Positions 49,733 through 59,543 of a stretch of 64,000 nucleotides of DNA are shown here, one piece after another (within the stretch, counting starts at the first letter, position 1; every line of letters begins with the position of its first letter). The DNA is from Streptomyces tagetis (GTDB lineage Bacteria > Actinomycetota > Actinomycetes > Streptomycetales > Streptomycetaceae). The stretch is from positions 310,001 to 374,000 of the forward strand of contig NZ_JAGPNL010000007.1 in NCBI RefSeq assembly GCF_018069565.1. The letters are read 5' to 3'. The translations under genes were made by a program, and so were the position numbers. The notes under the pieces were generated by a model. It worked only from the letters and a program-made list of their open reading frames with translations. It searched no databases and had not been told where the DNA came from.

Positions 49733-50986
49733 ATGAGCGAATGGCCCGAGGGATGGTCCGGTGACCGCGGCAGCCGTCAGGGACGCGGCGGCGCGAGCCC
49801 GCGGCCCGAGAACGCCCGCGTGATGCGACAGGCCCGCCGCGGCCAGGGGGCCCCGCCACAGGGCGCCGGGGTGCCGCGCCAGCCGTCGTACGTCGACGGC
49901 GCGGGCCACGGCGGCCGGGGCGGCTACGACAGCGGCTACAACACCGGCCAGGTCTACGGCGGCCCCGGCGGCCCCCACGGGCCCGCGCCCGGCGGCGGAC
50001 GCCCCGCCCCCGACTGGCGCCGCCGGATCAAGTGGACGGCGATCACGGTGGTGACCGTGCTGGTCGTCACGACGGTGGGCACCTACTTCTGGGCCGACTC
50101 CAAGCTCAACCGCGAGGTCGACCTCTCCAAGGTCATCGAGCGGCCCGAGGAGGGCAAGGGCACCAACTACCTGATCGTCGGCTCCGACAGCCGCGAGGGC
50201 ATGACCGCCGAGCAGAAGAAGAACCTGCACACCGGCTCCGCCGAGGGCAAGCGCACCGACTCGATGATGATCCTGCACACCGGCGGCAACGGGTCGACGC
50301 TGGTCTCGCTGCCCCGCGACTCCAACGTGGAGATCCCGAGCTTCGTCGGCTCCGACTCCGGCAAGACCTACCCGGGCACCGGCCGGCACGTGAAGCTGAA
50401 CGCCGCCTACGCCGAGGACGGGCCCGAACTGCTCGTGCGGACCGTCGAGTTCAACACCGGCCTGCGGATCGACCACTACGTCGAGATCGGCTTCGCCGGC
50501 TTCGCCAACATCGTGGACGCGGTCGGCGGCGTGGAGCTGGACATCCCGCAGGACATCAAGGACACGAAGTCCGGCGCCGACCTGAAGAAGGGCAAGCAGA
50601 CCCTCGACGGACAGGAGGCGCTGGCCTTCGTCCGTACCCGCTACGCGCTGGCCGGCTCGGACCTGGACCGTACGAAGAACCAGCAGAAGTTCCTGTCCGC
50701 GCTGGCGAGCCAGGTGGCCACGCCCTCCACGGTGCTCAACCCCTTCCGGCTCTACCCGACCATGGGCGCCGGCCTCGACTCCCTCATCGTCGACAAGGAC
50801 ATGAGCCTGTTCGACCTGGCCGGGATGTTCTGGGCGATGAAGGGCGTCAGCGGCGGCGACGGCACCTCGCTGAACATGCCGATCGCGGGCAGCGTCGGCG
50901 GCAACCTCACCTGGGACTCCGCCAAGGTGAAGACGCTGGTCAGCCAGTTGAGGAACGACGAGAAGGTCACCGTCACCGGCAACTGA
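49733..50986 (+). CDS. LytR-CpsA-Psr (LCP) family protein 1
   Basis: The 417-residue protein has a disordered Gly/Arg/Pro-rich cytoplasmic N-terminus (~1-95), one membrane helix (WTAITVVTVLVVTTVGTYF) and an LCP domain. Landmarks are NYLIVGSDSREGM, LVSLPRDSNVEIP (catalytic Arg) and LNAAYAEDGPELLVRTVEF, then the DG-x-AL-x-F-VR block DGQEALAFVRTRYAL. LCP enzymes transfer undecaprenyl-linked glycopolymers to peptidoglycan. It has no C-terminal LytR_C domain, unlike its neighbours. The ATG at 49733 is chosen over the open upstream frame. Confidence 0.9.
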   Translation: MSEWPEGWSGDRGSRQGRGGASPRPENARVMRQARRGQGAPPQGAGVPRQPSYVDGAGHGGRGGYDSGYNTGQVYGGPGGPHGPAPGGGRPAPDWRRRIKWTAITVVTVLVVTTVGTYFWADSKLNREVDLSKVIERPEEGKGTNYLIVGSDSREGMTAEQKKNLHTGSAEGKRTDSMMILHTGGNGSTLVSLPRDSNVEIPSFVGSDSGKTYPGTGRHVKLNAAYAEDGPELLVRTVEFNTGLRIDHYVEIGFAGFANIVDAVGGVELDIPQDIKDTKSGADLKKGKQTLDGQEALAFVRTRYALAGSDLDRTKNQQKFLSALASQVATPSTVLNPFRLYPTMGAGLDSLIVDKDMSLFDLAGMFWAMKGVSGGDGTSLNMPIAGSVGGNLTWDSAKVKTLVSQLRNDEKVTVTGN

Positions 50987-51054
50987 GACACACCCCCGCG
51001 CCCGGTCGGGGCGCCCCGCCCCGCCGGCCCACGGCCGCCGCGCGCCCCCGTCCG

Positions 51055-52563
51055 TCACCCCTTGCCGCAGACCACCTCGTCGCCGCGCACCACCGTGCCG
51101 GACTCCTGCGGCGGCTCGGCCGGCCGCACCTTGCGGACCTCCTCGAAGTCCGCGCCCGCGATCACCTTGAGCGTGGCGCCCTGGCCCTTGACCGGCCGCA
51201 GCTCACTGCCGGGCAGGGCGGCGGCCAGGGACGTCGCGGAGCGGTCCCAGCGGGGGTCGTAGAGGATCACGGTCCGCTCCGCCGTGCGGTCCGCGGCGTT
51301 GACCGGCGTCCGCGTGGTGGCGAACCCGGTCGCGGCCAGGGCGTCGTCCACGCGCTTGCCGAGCCCGGAGGTCCCGGTGCCGTTCTCGACCTGGACGCGG
51401 ATCTGCCGCGGGTCCACCGGGACCGGCGCCGCCGAGGGGGCCGGCGCCTTGCGGTGCGGGGCCAGCGGCTTGTCCTCGCGCAGCGCCTTGAAGATCCGCT
51501 CCGACGCGGCGGGGTCCCACTTCAGGGTCGACCCGACGCCCTCGACGGCGTACCCCATCTTCCCGATCGGCACGGTGGTGAACTCGGAGGAGGACGGCGA
51601 GAAGTTCCGCATCGCCCGCCCCAGGGCGAGCAGTTCGTCGGTGCCGAAGCCGCGGTCGGCCCGCACCGAGCCCAGCACGGCCTGCGTGATCTCCCGGAAC
51701 TTCAGCGGGTTGAGCAGGATGCCGGAGGAGGTGGCCCGGTCGACCAGGGCCGCCAGGAAACGCTGCTGGCGCGTCATCCGGCTCAGGTCGGACGCCCCGT
51801 CGAGGTGCCGGGAGCGGACGTACTGGAGCGCCTGCCCGCCCCCCAGCCGGTGGGTGCCGGCGGCCAGGTCGAGGCCGGTGTAGCTGTCCTTGAGCGGCTG
51901 GGCGGTGCAGATCTCCACCCCGCCGAGGACGTCCACGGTCTTCATGAAGCTGGTGAAGTCGACCTCCAGGTAGTGGTCGATCCGCACCCGCGTCATGTGC
52001 TCGACGGTCCGGATGGTGAGCTGCGGACCGCCCTCGGCGTAGGCCGCGTTGAGCTTGATCGGGTGCCCGGAGTGCCGCTCGCCGGTGGTGTCGTCGGTGT
52101 GCGCCGGCGTCTCGGCGTACGAGTCGCGCGGCAGGCTGACCACGCTGGCCCGCTCCCGGTCCTCCGAGATGTGCACCAGCATGATCGTGTCGGTGCAGTG
52201 GCAGGGGGCGCCGCCCAGCCGGTACGCGCGCCGCTCCTCCTCGGTGATCTTGTCGCGGCCGTCGGTGCCGACCAGCAGCAGGTTGGTGCCGTGGCCGCCG
52301 CGCGGCCGGTTCTTCATGTCCTTGAAGGCGTCCACCCGGGCGATGTCCGCGTCCAGCCCCGAGAGCACCGCGTGGCCGATGCCCGCGGAGGCGAGCAGCA
52401 CCACCGACAGCGCGGTCGCCGCCCGCATGGCCCAGCGCGGGCGCTTGCGCCGTACGGCGGTACCGGCCGGCCGGCGCGACGGGCCGGAACGGCCCCGGCG
52501 GGGCGGGGAGCCGCCCGGTGGGGGCGATGCCGGAACCCTGGGGGAGCGGGGCGGCGTGGGCAA
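51055..52563 (-). CDS. LCP family protein 2, with LytR_C domain
   Basis: The 502-residue protein has a basic Pro-rich N-terminus, one membrane helix (ATALSVVLLASAGIGHAVL), an LCP domain (LLLVGTDGRDKI, VVSLPRDSYAETP, GQALQYVRSRHLDG) and a C-terminal LytR_C domain (RVQVENGTGTSGLGKRVDDA). The best start is a TTG at 52563, six bases after GGAGGT; the longer frame runs into the divergent glycosyltransferase promoter. Confidence 0.88.
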   Translation of the reverse strand: MPTPPRSPRVPASPPPGGSPPRRGRSGPSRRPAGTAVRRKRPRWAMRAATALSVVLLASAGIGHAVLSGLDADIARVDAFKDMKNRPRGGHGTNLLLVGTDGRDKITEEERRAYRLGGAPCHCTDTIMLVHISEDRERASVVSLPRDSYAETPAHTDDTTGERHSGHPIKLNAAYAEGGPQLTIRTVEHMTRVRIDHYLEVDFTSFMKTVDVLGGVEICTAQPLKDSYTGLDLAAGTHRLGGGQALQYVRSRHLDGASDLSRMTRQQRFLAALVDRATSSGILLNPLKFREITQAVLGSVRADRGFGTDELLALGRAMRNFSPSSSEFTTVPIGKMGYAVEGVGSTLKWDPAASERIFKALREDKPLAPHRKAPAPSAAPVPVDPRQIRVQVENGTGTSGLGKRVDDALAATGFATTRTPVNAADRTAERTVILYDPRWDRSATSLAAALPGSELRPVKGQGATLKVIAGADFEEVRKVRPAEPPQESGTVVRGDEVVCGKG

Positions 52564-52700
52564 AGGAGCACCTCCGCGAGGTCGGGACGCTGGTCCGGAC
52601 GTGGGACGTGGAAAACCGTAGGCCCATACGATCTGCTGCCCGGTGCCGTGGCCCCCGCGGCGCGCACCCGTGTCCCCCGTTCGCGGTAACGTGAGCACCG

Positions 52701-53744
52701 ATGAACGCCAAGTCCGATGTGCGGCTGCCCGCCGTTTCCGTGATCATGCCCGTCCTCGACGAGGAGCGGCATCTGCGCGGTTCCGTCCGCGCCATCCTCG
52801 CCCAGGAGTACGCAGGCGAGATGGAGGTCGTGATCGCCCTCGGTCCCTCCACGGACCGTACGGACGAGATCGCCGCCGAGCTGGTCCGCGAGGACCCGCG
52901 CGTGCACACCGTGCCCAACCCCACCGGCCGTACGCCCGCCGCGCTGAACGCCGCCATCAAGGCGTCCCGCCACCCGGTCGTCGTCCGCGTCGACGGTCAC
53001 GGCATGCTCTCGCCGAACTACATCGCCACCGCCGTACGGCTCCTGGAGGAGACCGGCGCGCAGAACGTGGGCGGCATCATGCACGCCGAGGGCGAGAACG
53101 CGTGGGAGGACGCCGTCGCCGCCGCGATGACGTCCAGGATCGGCGTGGGCAACGCGGCCTTCCACACCGGCGGACAGGCCGGGCCGGCCGAGACCGTCTA
53201 CCTCGGCGTCTTCCGCCGCGAGGCCCTGGAGCGCCTGGGCGGGTACAACGAGGAGTTCATCCGCGCCCAGGACTGGGAGCTGAACTTCCGCATCCGCGAG
53301 TCCGGCGGCCTGATCTGGTTCTCGCCCGAGCTGAAGGTCTCCTACCGGCCCCGCCCCTCGGTACGCGCCCTCGCCAAGCAGTACAAGAACTACGGCCGTT
53401 GGCGGCACGTCGTCGCCCGCTACCACGCCGGCTCCATCAACCTGCGCTACCTCGCCCCGCCGACCGCGGTGTGCGCCATCGCCGCCGGCCTCGTGGCGGG
53501 CGCCGTGCTCACCCCGTGGGGCTTCGTCGTGCCCGGCGGCTACCTCGCCGCGATAGTCCTCGGCTCGCTCCCGGCCGGCAAGGGGCTGCCCCTGAAGGCG
53601 CGGGCGCGGATACCGGTGGCGCTGGCGACCATGCACATGTCCTGGGGCTGGGGCTTCCTGACCAGCCCCCGGTCGCTGGCGCGCAAGGTGATCGCGAGCC
53701 GGCGCCCGGCGGCGCGGCCGGACGCCGACGCCCGGACCCGCTGA
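52701..53744 (+). CDS. Family 2 glycosyltransferase, membrane-associated
   Basis: The 347-residue protein has a GT2 catalytic domain at the N-terminus (AVSVIMPVLDEERHLRGSVR; the metal-binding VRVDGHG; later AQDWELNFRI) and two membrane segments near the C-terminus (AVCAIAAGLVAGAVLTPWGF, VPGGYLAAIVLGSL). Such enzymes add sugars to lipid-linked intermediates, and it may build the polymer that the surrounding LCP enzymes attach. It is divergent from LCP protein 2. Confidence 0.9.
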   Translation: MNAKSDVRLPAVSVIMPVLDEERHLRGSVRAILAQEYAGEMEVVIALGPSTDRTDEIAAELVREDPRVHTVPNPTGRTPAALNAAIKASRHPVVVRVDGHGMLSPNYIATAVRLLEETGAQNVGGIMHAEGENAWEDAVAAAMTSRIGVGNAAFHTGGQAGPAETVYLGVFRREALERLGGYNEEFIRAQDWELNFRIRESGGLIWFSPELKVSYRPRPSVRALAKQYKNYGRWRHVVARYHAGSINLRYLAPPTAVCAIAAGLVAGAVLTPWGFVVPGGYLAAIVLGSLPAGKGLPLKARARIPVALATMHMSWGWGFLTSPRSLARKVIASRRPAARPDADARTR

Positions 53745-53862
53745 CGCACGGCGGGTCCCGGTACCCGGCCCCGCCTCCGCGCGGGGCAAGCCGCCCGGCC
53801 CCTGCTCGGGGCAAGCCGTCCGGCCCCCGGACCCGCCCCCGCGCGGGTCCGGCAACGCCCCG

Positions 53863-55512
53863 TCACTCCCAGGTGAAGGCGGGGTTCACCCGCATGCAGG
53901 CGCTCTCGTCGGCGCCGTTGAGGGCCTCGGCCGACTCCGGCGTCGTGTCGTCCTCGGGCGGCGCCTCGTACGAGGTCCCCTCGCGCCAGTCCGCGCCGAC
54001 GACGAGCGTGACGCCGGACACGTCGGTCGAGCGCAGGACGGCGCTCTCCGGGATGCCGAGGACCTCGGCGACCCGCCGGGCGTCGCCCTCCAGTTCGGCG
54101 CTCGGGTAGCGCACGACGGTCCGCTCCTCGCCGGGCAGCGGGGAGGAGTCGGCCAGGGCCCGGCCGAAGCCCTTCCCCACCAGCAGCGCGGCGACGGTGC
54201 CCGCGCGTCCGCCGACCGCGGCGCGCTCCTCGGTACGGGTGCCGTTGCGGACCTGCACGGAGATCCGGTCGTCGGCGGCGGGCGGGTCCTCGGAGGGCGT
54301 CTCCTCGGGGGCGGCGCCCTGCTCCTTCGGCGTGTCCTTGCCGTCCAGCGCGATGTCCTCGCGCACCAGCCGGAAGAGCTGCGTCGCGTCCTGGGTCGGC
54401 TCCACGCGGGCGCCCACGTACCGGTTGGGCATCGTGGTCATGGTGATGCGCTCGGGCTCCACCTTGCGCATCTCGTTGCTCAGGTCGTACAGCTTCTTCA
54501 CGGTGTCCAGGCCCGGGTCGACGGTGAGGGCGTCGGTGGCCTGCTCGGCCAGCCTGCGCAGTTTGCCGGGGCTGCTCAGGGTGGCGTTCTCGCGCAGCTC
54601 GCGGACCATCGAGTTGAGGTACATGTGCTGCGCCTTGGCGCGCGCCAGGTCGCTGCCGTCCTCGAAGCCGTAGCGGGTGCGCAGCCACTGGAGGGCCTGT
54701 TCGCCGCGGACCGGGTGGGTGCCCTTCTCCAGCTTCAGGCCGGAGCCGTGTCCTTTGGCGTCGCGGGAGTGGATGTTGGCGTCCACGCAGACCGGGACGC
54801 CGCCGACGGCGTCGGCCATGGAGACCACTCCGGCGAAGTCGACCATCACGAAGTGGTCGATGTGGATGCCGGTCAGCTCCTGCCAGGTGGCGACGGTGCA
54901 GCCGGGGCCGCCGTGGCCGAGGCTCTGGTTGGTCATCACCCGGCCCTGGCTCGCCGGGTAGACGGTGCCGTCCTCCGGGTCGGTGCACCTGGGTATCCGC
55001 ACCAGGGTGTCGCGCGGCATGCTGATCACCGACATGTTGCTGCGGTCCGCCGACACGTGCACCAGCATCTGCACGTCCGCCAGCGGCGTGGAGCCGAACG
55101 TCTCGCGGGCGCCGCCCAGTTGCTGGTTCTCCTCGGTGTCACGGGCGTCCGAGCCGATGACGAGGATGTTCAGCGGGGTCTGGCCGGCCGCGTTCGGCGT
55201 CGGCTCGGCGAGCCTCTTGTCGCCCAGGTTGAGCGTGTCCTTCTTGATGTTGCCGTTGAGGTGCTCGTAGTAGAGGTAACCGGCGCCGGCCGCGCCGGCT
55301 ATGAGCACCGCGAGGGTGAGCGCGGTCCAGCGCAGCGCGCGCCGGCCGCGGCGCGGCCGTCTGCCGGCCTCGTTCCCGCCTCCGCCTCCCCCTGTGCCGT
55401 CGGCGCCGTCACCGCCGTCACCGGGGCCGTCGGTCTCCTGAGCGACCTCGTCCTCGGGAGCCTCGGACACGCCCTGCCGGGCGTCCCGCTCCCGCACACT
55501 GCTCTGCGTCAC
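53863..55512 (-). CDS. LCP family protein 3, with LytR_C domain
   Basis: The 549-residue protein has a long acidic Gly-rich N-terminus, one membrane helix (ALTLAVLIAGAAGAGYLYYE), the LCP domain (LNILVIGSDARDTEEN, VISMPRDTLVRIP, GEQALQWLRTRYGFEDG) and a LytR_C domain (ISVQVRNGTRTEERAAVGGR). A conserved cysteine pair is visible near residues 175 and 200. GGAAGGAC precedes the GTG start. Confidence 0.9.
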   Translation of the reverse strand: MTQSSVRERDARQGVSEAPEDEVAQETDGPGDGGDGADGTGGGGGGNEAGRRPRRGRRALRWTALTLAVLIAGAAGAGYLYYEHLNGNIKKDTLNLGDKRLAEPTPNAAGQTPLNILVIGSDARDTEENQQLGGARETFGSTPLADVQMLVHVSADRSNMSVISMPRDTLVRIPRCTDPEDGTVYPASQGRVMTNQSLGHGGPGCTVATWQELTGIHIDHFVMVDFAGVVSMADAVGGVPVCVDANIHSRDAKGHGSGLKLEKGTHPVRGEQALQWLRTRYGFEDGSDLARAKAQHMYLNSMVRELRENATLSSPGKLRRLAEQATDALTVDPGLDTVKKLYDLSNEMRKVEPERITMTTMPNRYVGARVEPTQDATQLFRLVREDIALDGKDTPKEQGAAPEETPSEDPPAADDRISVQVRNGTRTEERAAVGGRAGTVAALLVGKGFGRALADSSPLPGEERTVVRYPSAELEGDARRVAEVLGIPESAVLRSTDVSGVTLVVGADWREGTSYEAPPEDDTTPESAEALNGADESACMRVNPAFTWE

Positions 55513-55590
55513 TTACGCGTCCTTCCCCAACCCCGAACCACGGTGCGGGCCCACCGCACGTCAAGTCAGACGCACGAGGGGCCCACAGGG

Positions 55591-57540
55591 TTACTTCGCG
55601 CACTCGGCCTTGTCGGCGGTGGACTTCTCCAACTGCGGCGTCTTCACCGAGGCCGCGTCGAGCTTGACCCCGGCGCCCTTGAAGTCCTTGCCGAGGGTGA
55701 GCGTCATCGTGGGCAGGCCCTGGGAGTTGGTGACGCTCTCGCCCGGCTTCATCGCCGAGCCGGACAGTCCGAGGAGAGCGGCGAGGGCGCGCGCCTGGTC
55801 GGCCTGGTCGGGGGCGTATTCGAGGGTGGTCTTCGCCAGGTCCTTCGGCGCGTTGCCGGCGTTCTCGGACTTGGTGACGCCGGCCTCGGTCTGGAGCCAG
55901 GCCAGTTCCTTCTGCGCGCTGCCGGTGGCGGCCCCGCCGTTGAGGACGCGGACGCGGATCTCGGAGGGGGCGGACTTGGCGCCCTCCAGCCGGGCGGCGA
56001 CCGCGGCGGCCTCCTTCTTCTCCTGCTGCTTGACCTCGGTGAACGAGATGTCGCTGATGATCATGTCGAAGACCTGGGCGGCCTCCGGCTTCATCACGAC
56101 CGTCGCCTTGACCTTCTCCTCCGGGTTGTCGTCCACCGGCACCGTGGCGAAGGTGATGTTCTTCGTCGGCACCTTCTTCAGCTCCAGGGCGACGTCCTTG
56201 AGCGTGCCGACGTCGCCGATCGCCGCGTCGACGGTGAGCGCGCCGGTCGCCGCCTCGGCCAGCTTCACCAGCTTGGTGGGGCTGGTGAGGGTGTCGCCGG
56301 AGGACATCTTCCGCATCAGCGAGCCGAGGAACTGCTGCTGCACCTTGATGCGGTCGAGGTCGCCCTCGTTGCCGAAGGCGTGCCGGGTGCGGACGAAGGC
56401 GAGGGCGTCCTCGCCCGCGACCGTGGACGTGCCGGCGGGCAGCTTGAGCCGGGACCTCTTGTCGTCCACGGCCTTCTCCACGCAGACCTCCACGCCGCCG
56501 ACGGCCGTGGTCAGCGTCTTGACCGCGTTGAAGTCGGCCATCATGAAGTGGTCGACGGAGATGCCGGTCGTCTCTTTGACGGTACGCATGGCGCAGCCGG
56601 CGTCCCGCCCGCTCTCGCCGAGGCTCCGGTTGAAGCGGACGCTCGTCTCGCCGGGGATGATCTGGGTCGAACCGTCGTCCTGCTTCGTCGGGCAGTCCGG
56701 GATGTCGACGATCATGTCGCGGGGGATGCTCAGCGCGGTCGCGTTGGAGCGGTCCTTGGCGACGTGCAGCAGGATGTTGGTGTCGGCGTGGCCGACGCTG
56801 CCGGCGTCGCCGTACCCCTCGTTCCCCTCACCGGTGCGCTTGTCGGTGCCGATGATGAGGATGTTGAACGCCTCGTCCTTGCTGAAGTTGCTGCTGCCGG
56901 CGCTGCCGACGTCCGTCGTCGAGACGTTGCCCTCGAGATGCTTGAGGTAGAGGTAGCCGCCGACACCGGCCGCGAGGACGACGAAGGCCGTGGTGCCGCC
57001 GGTCCACATGAGGATCTTTCCGCCCCGCCGCTTCTTCGCCGGCCGACGGCCGCGCCGGCCGGGGGCCGGCTCCTCGGGCGCGGAGCGGCGCCGCCGCTGC
57101 GGGGGCACCTCCCGGCCGGGCGAGGCGGTACGGGAGCGGCTCGCGCGGGTGGGCGGCGCGGGGTCGTCGGCGTCGGCGGACGGGTCCGGGGCGGACCGGT
57201 CCGCGGCGGACGGCCCGGGGGCCCGAGCGGAGCCGGTGGTGTGCGGGGCGGGCCCGCGCGGAGGAGGGACGTCCGTGCGCGGTGCGGAGCCGGCGGCCGG
57301 TCGCGGAGCGGATGTGGGCAGTCGCAATTCGTATTCGCCCGTACGCGGATTGAGTACCCACTGGTCTGCGGGGTCGATGTTCTCCGCCCGCCCACGTCCT
57401 TGCGCGTCCACGGTCTCCCAATCCTCCGTCGGGGCCACGCGGCGCCTTCCCGGAAGGCGCACGGTAAAGGGGTCAGCAAGTGCACGCGGCCAGGGCGGAG
57501 CACGCGGCGCGGGCACTGGAGCGCTCACACTATCCGCCAA
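55591..57540 (-). CDS. LCP family protein 4, with LytR_C domain
   Basis: The 649-residue protein is a close paralogue of LCP protein 5. After a shared N-terminal block (VDAQGRGRAENIDPADQWVL) and a Pro/Arg-rich disordered part it has a membrane helix (TTAFVVLAAGVGGYLYLKHL), the LCP domain (FNILIIGTDKRTGEGNEGYG, ALSIPRDMIVDIPDCP, AGEDALAFVRTRHAFG) and LytR_C (EIRVRVLNGGAATGSAQKEL). A TTG at 57540 or GTG at 57528 starts the protein; the GTG has GGCGGAT upstream. Confidence 0.9.
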   Translation of the reverse strand: MADSVSAPVPAPRAPPWPRALADPFTVRLPGRRRVAPTEDWETVDAQGRGRAENIDPADQWVLNPRTGEYELRLPTSAPRPAAGSAPRTDVPPPRGPAPHTTGSARAPGPSAADRSAPDPSADADDPAPPTRASRSRTASPGREVPPQRRRRSAPEEPAPGRRGRRPAKKRRGGKILMWTGGTTAFVVLAAGVGGYLYLKHLEGNVSTTDVGSAGSSNFSKDEAFNILIIGTDKRTGEGNEGYGDAGSVGHADTNILLHVAKDRSNATALSIPRDMIVDIPDCPTKQDDGSTQIIPGETSVRFNRSLGESGRDAGCAMRTVKETTGISVDHFMMADFNAVKTLTTAVGGVEVCVEKAVDDKRSRLKLPAGTSTVAGEDALAFVRTRHAFGNEGDLDRIKVQQQFLGSLMRKMSSGDTLTSPTKLVKLAEAATGALTVDAAIGDVGTLKDVALELKKVPTKNITFATVPVDDNPEEKVKATVVMKPEAAQVFDMIISDISFTEVKQQEKKEAAAVAARLEGAKSAPSEIRVRVLNGGAATGSAQKELAWLQTEAGVTKSENAGNAPKDLAKTTLEYAPDQADQARALAALLGLSGSAMKPGESVTNSQGLPTMTLTLGKDFKGAGVKLDAASVKTPQLEKSTADKAECAK

Positions 57541-57576
57541 GTTCAGCGCCGAACGACACAGGTGACAAATTCGACG

Positions 57577-57582
57577 ATCCTA
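57577..57582 (-). promoter_or_regulatory. Candidate -10 element for LCP protein 4
   Basis: TAGGAT on the minus strand at 57577-57582 matches the actinomycete -10 pattern and lies about 40-50 bases before either start codon. The -35 position shows no clear match. Confidence 0.35.
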
Positions 57583-57641
57583 CAACAGGGCAATTTGGCT
57601 CATATTCCTGAGCATCTCCGCCCGGTCGGTGTCCAGTCAGG

Positions 57642-59543
57642 TCACTTCGCGCATGCCACCTTGTCCGCCGTCGACTTCTGGAGCCCTTCGGGAGCCTTCC
57701 CGGCGGGTGCGTCGAGCTTGACTCCGGCGCCCTTGAAGTCCTTGCCGAGGGTGAGCGTCATCGTGGGCAGGCCCTGGGAGTTGACGACGCTCTCGCCCGG
57801 TTTCATGGCCGAGCCGGACAGGCCGAGGAGAGCGGCGAGGGCGCGGGCCTGGTCGGCCTGGTCGGGGTCGTACTCCAGGGTGGTCTTCGCCACGTCCCTC
57901 GGGGCGTCGCCGGCGTTCTCCGACCTCGTGACGTCGGCCTCGTTCTGGAGGTAGAGCAGCTCCTTCTGCGCGCTGCCGTCGGGGGCGCCGCCGTTGAGGA
58001 TGCGGACCCGGACCTCGGACGCCGGCGACTTGGGGCCCTTCAGCCGGGCCGCCGCCGCGTCGGCCTGCTCCTTCTTCTCCTCCTTCCTGACCTCGGTGAA
58101 GGAGACGTCGTCGCGGATCATCTGGAAGACCTGCGGCGCGCTGCCCTCGTCGAGGACGACAGACGACTTGACCTTCTCCCCGGGGTTGTCGACCACCGGC
58201 ACGGTGGTGAAGGTGAGGTTCTTGATGTCGAGCCGGCCCAGTTCCAGGCCGAGGTCCTTCAGCCTGCCGATGTCGTCGAGCTGGGCGTCGACGGTCAGCG
58301 CCTGGGTGCCCGCCTCGGCCAGCTTCAGCATCTTCGCGGGACTGGTGAGGGTGTCGTTGGACTTCAGCTTGCGCATCAGCGCGCTGAGGAACTGCTGCTG
58401 GATCTCGATCCGGCTCAGATCGCCGCCGAACCCCACCGAGTGCCGGGTCCGCACGAAGGCCAGCGCCTCCTCGCCCTGGATCGTGTGCGTGCCCGCGGAG
58501 AGCTTCAGGTGGGAGTCGCGGTCGTCGATGTCCTTGCCGAGGCAGACCTCGACCCCGCCGACCGCGGAGGTCAGCGTCTTGACCGCGTTGAAGTCGGCGA
58601 CCATGAAGTTGTCCGGCGTCACCCCCGTCAGCTCCGTGACGGTGCGCATGGTGCAGCTCGGCGTGCGGCCGTCCTGGCCGAGGCTGGTGTTGAACCGGGC
58701 GTCGGGGGAACCGGGGATGATCTGGGTCGAGCCGTCGTCCTGGGTGGTCGGGCAGTCGGGGATGTCGACGATCAGGTCGCGCGGGATGCTCAGCGCGGTC
58801 GCGTTGGAGCGGTCCTTGGCGACGTGCAGCAGGATCGTGGTGTCGGCGTGCCCGACGCTGCCCGCGTCGCCGTACCCCTCGTTGCCGCTGCCGGTGCGCT
58901 TGTCGGTGCCGATCAGCAGGATGTTGACCGGCTGGTCCTTGCGGAAGCCGCCGGTGCTCGCGCCGTCGTCCGGCAGCGAGGAGATGTTGCCGTTGAGGTG
59001 CCGGAGATAGAGGTAGCCGGCCGAGCCGGTGGCGAGGACGACGAAGGCGAGGACCCCGCCGGTCCACAGCAGCGCCTTGCGGCCCCGGGACTTCTTCCGC
59101 CCCGTGTGCCGGCGCCCGCGCCGTCCGGGCGGCGGTTCCTCGGGGGCCTTGCGCCGCCTGCGCTGCGCCGGGACGCGCTCCGGCGGGACGCGTTCGGGGG
59201 CCGGTGCGCCGGTCTCGGGCGCGGGGGCCCGTACGGCGCCGGCGGTGCGGTCGCGGGGCGGGCGGGGCCGGGCGGGGGCGCCGCCCCGGGGGCCCGGCGG
59301 GCCCGGTGGCGGTGCGGAGGCGGGCAGTCGCAGTTCGTATTCCCCGGTGGCCGGGTTGAGTACCCACTGGTCTGCGGGGTCGATGTTCTCCGCCCGCCCA
59401 CGTCCTTGCGCGTCCACGGTTTCCGCATCCTCCGTCGGGGCCACGCGGCGCCTTCCCCCAAGGCGCACGGTCTCGCTCGCTCCCGCCGTGCGGGACCCGC
59501 CCCTCGGGGCGGGCTCTTCGGGCGGGCACACCGGATCGCTCAC
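57642..59543 (-). CDS. LCP family protein 5, with LytR_C domain
   Basis: The 633-residue protein is the tandem partner of LCP protein 4; the LCP domains and the block RRVAPTEDAETVDAQGRGRA are nearly identical between them. Landmarks: VNILLIGTDKRTGSGNEGYG, ALSIPRDLIVDIPDCP, GEEALAFVRTRHSVG, and LytR_C at VRVRILNGGAPDGSAQKELL. The differences lie mainly in the disordered N-terminus. The GTG at 59543 follows a direct repeat of a GAGCGATCCG unit. Confidence 0.9.
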   Translation of the reverse strand: MSDPVCPPEEPAPRGGSRTAGASETVRLGGRRRVAPTEDAETVDAQGRGRAENIDPADQWVLNPATGEYELRLPASAPPPGPPGPRGGAPARPRPPRDRTAGAVRAPAPETGAPAPERVPPERVPAQRRRRKAPEEPPPGRRGRRHTGRKKSRGRKALLWTGGVLAFVVLATGSAGYLYLRHLNGNISSLPDDGASTGGFRKDQPVNILLIGTDKRTGSGNEGYGDAGSVGHADTTILLHVAKDRSNATALSIPRDLIVDIPDCPTTQDDGSTQIIPGSPDARFNTSLGQDGRTPSCTMRTVTELTGVTPDNFMVADFNAVKTLTSAVGGVEVCLGKDIDDRDSHLKLSAGTHTIQGEEALAFVRTRHSVGFGGDLSRIEIQQQFLSALMRKLKSNDTLTSPAKMLKLAEAGTQALTVDAQLDDIGRLKDLGLELGRLDIKNLTFTTVPVVDNPGEKVKSSVVLDEGSAPQVFQMIRDDVSFTEVRKEEKKEQADAAAARLKGPKSPASEVRVRILNGGAPDGSAQKELLYLQNEADVTRSENAGDAPRDVAKTTLEYDPDQADQARALAALLGLSGSAMKPGESVVNSQGLPTMTLTLGKDFKGAGVKLDAPAGKAPEGLQKSTADKVACAK

